A stretch of 32,500 nt of DNA from Priapulus caudatus (lineage: Eukaryota; Priapulida; Priapulimorpha; Priapulimorphida; Priapulidae), in contig NW_014577062.1 of assembly GCF_000485595.1 (NCBI RefSeq), positions 1,287,646-1,320,145 on the forward strand, in the 5' to 3' direction. The notes below the pieces were generated by a model, which was not told the origin of the DNA, made no database searches, and saw only the letters and a list, made by a program, of their open reading frames with translations. Shown piece after piece: positions 32,456 to 32,500 of the stretch. Both the position numbers and the translations under genes were made by a program. The stretch's first letter is position 1, and every line of letters begins with the position of its first letter.

Positions 32456-32500
32456 TTCACATATACGAAAAATGTTCGCGCGATTATTCTGTTCTGAATG

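Overview
The window looks like intergenic and gene-edge DNA from an invertebrate animal genome. Three things suggest this: long CA/GT, CGCA, CT and TA microsatellites; a BEL/Pao LTR retrotransposon; and a two-exon class A GPCR of the biogenic-amine type with a GT-AG intron. No ribosomal, prokaryotic or organellar features were seen. The phylum cannot be settled from the sequence; a marine ecdysozoan or lophotrochozoan is a guess. Coding density is very low: one host gene was recognised with confidence.

Layout. 1-1220: microsatellite and anonymous DNA. 1221-9075: a complete but decayed BEL/Pao element on the minus strand, with two LTRs of about 348 bp and a perfect 5-bp target-site duplication (ATGTA). 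Gag, protease, reverse transcriptase, RNase H and integrase are all recognisable but broken by frameshifts. The integrase is further split by a nested 1080-bp insertion (3087-4166), read as a solo LTR with a CTAG duplication. 9076-25900: about 17 kb without a recognisable gene, rich in microsatellites, a 38-bp minisatellite (about 11545-12470) and several short palindromic elements. 25890-29170: a 588-residue aminergic GPCR in two exons. 29395-29785: a 22-bp minisatellite just downstream of its stop. 29940-32500: palindromes, TA tracts and anonymous DNA.

The most unusual observation is the GPCR intron. Most of it is about 22 tandem copies of a 32-40 bp unit that is itself the intron's 3' splice site plus the first codons of exon 2, so each copy is a near-replica of the real acceptor. 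Much of the decay toward the left is by small insertions and deletions, so a noisy-read assembly artefact must be excluded.

Other points of interest: a 66-bp palindrome with 6-bp flanking duplications; a small hairpin family (about 52-56 bp), one copy with an 8-bp direct repeat; hairpins sharing an ATCAGGAGT core; a perfect 41-bp palindrome that places an AATAAA signal on both strands downstream of the GPCR; and a possible 139-nt intron inside gag whose removal would connect two gag frames.
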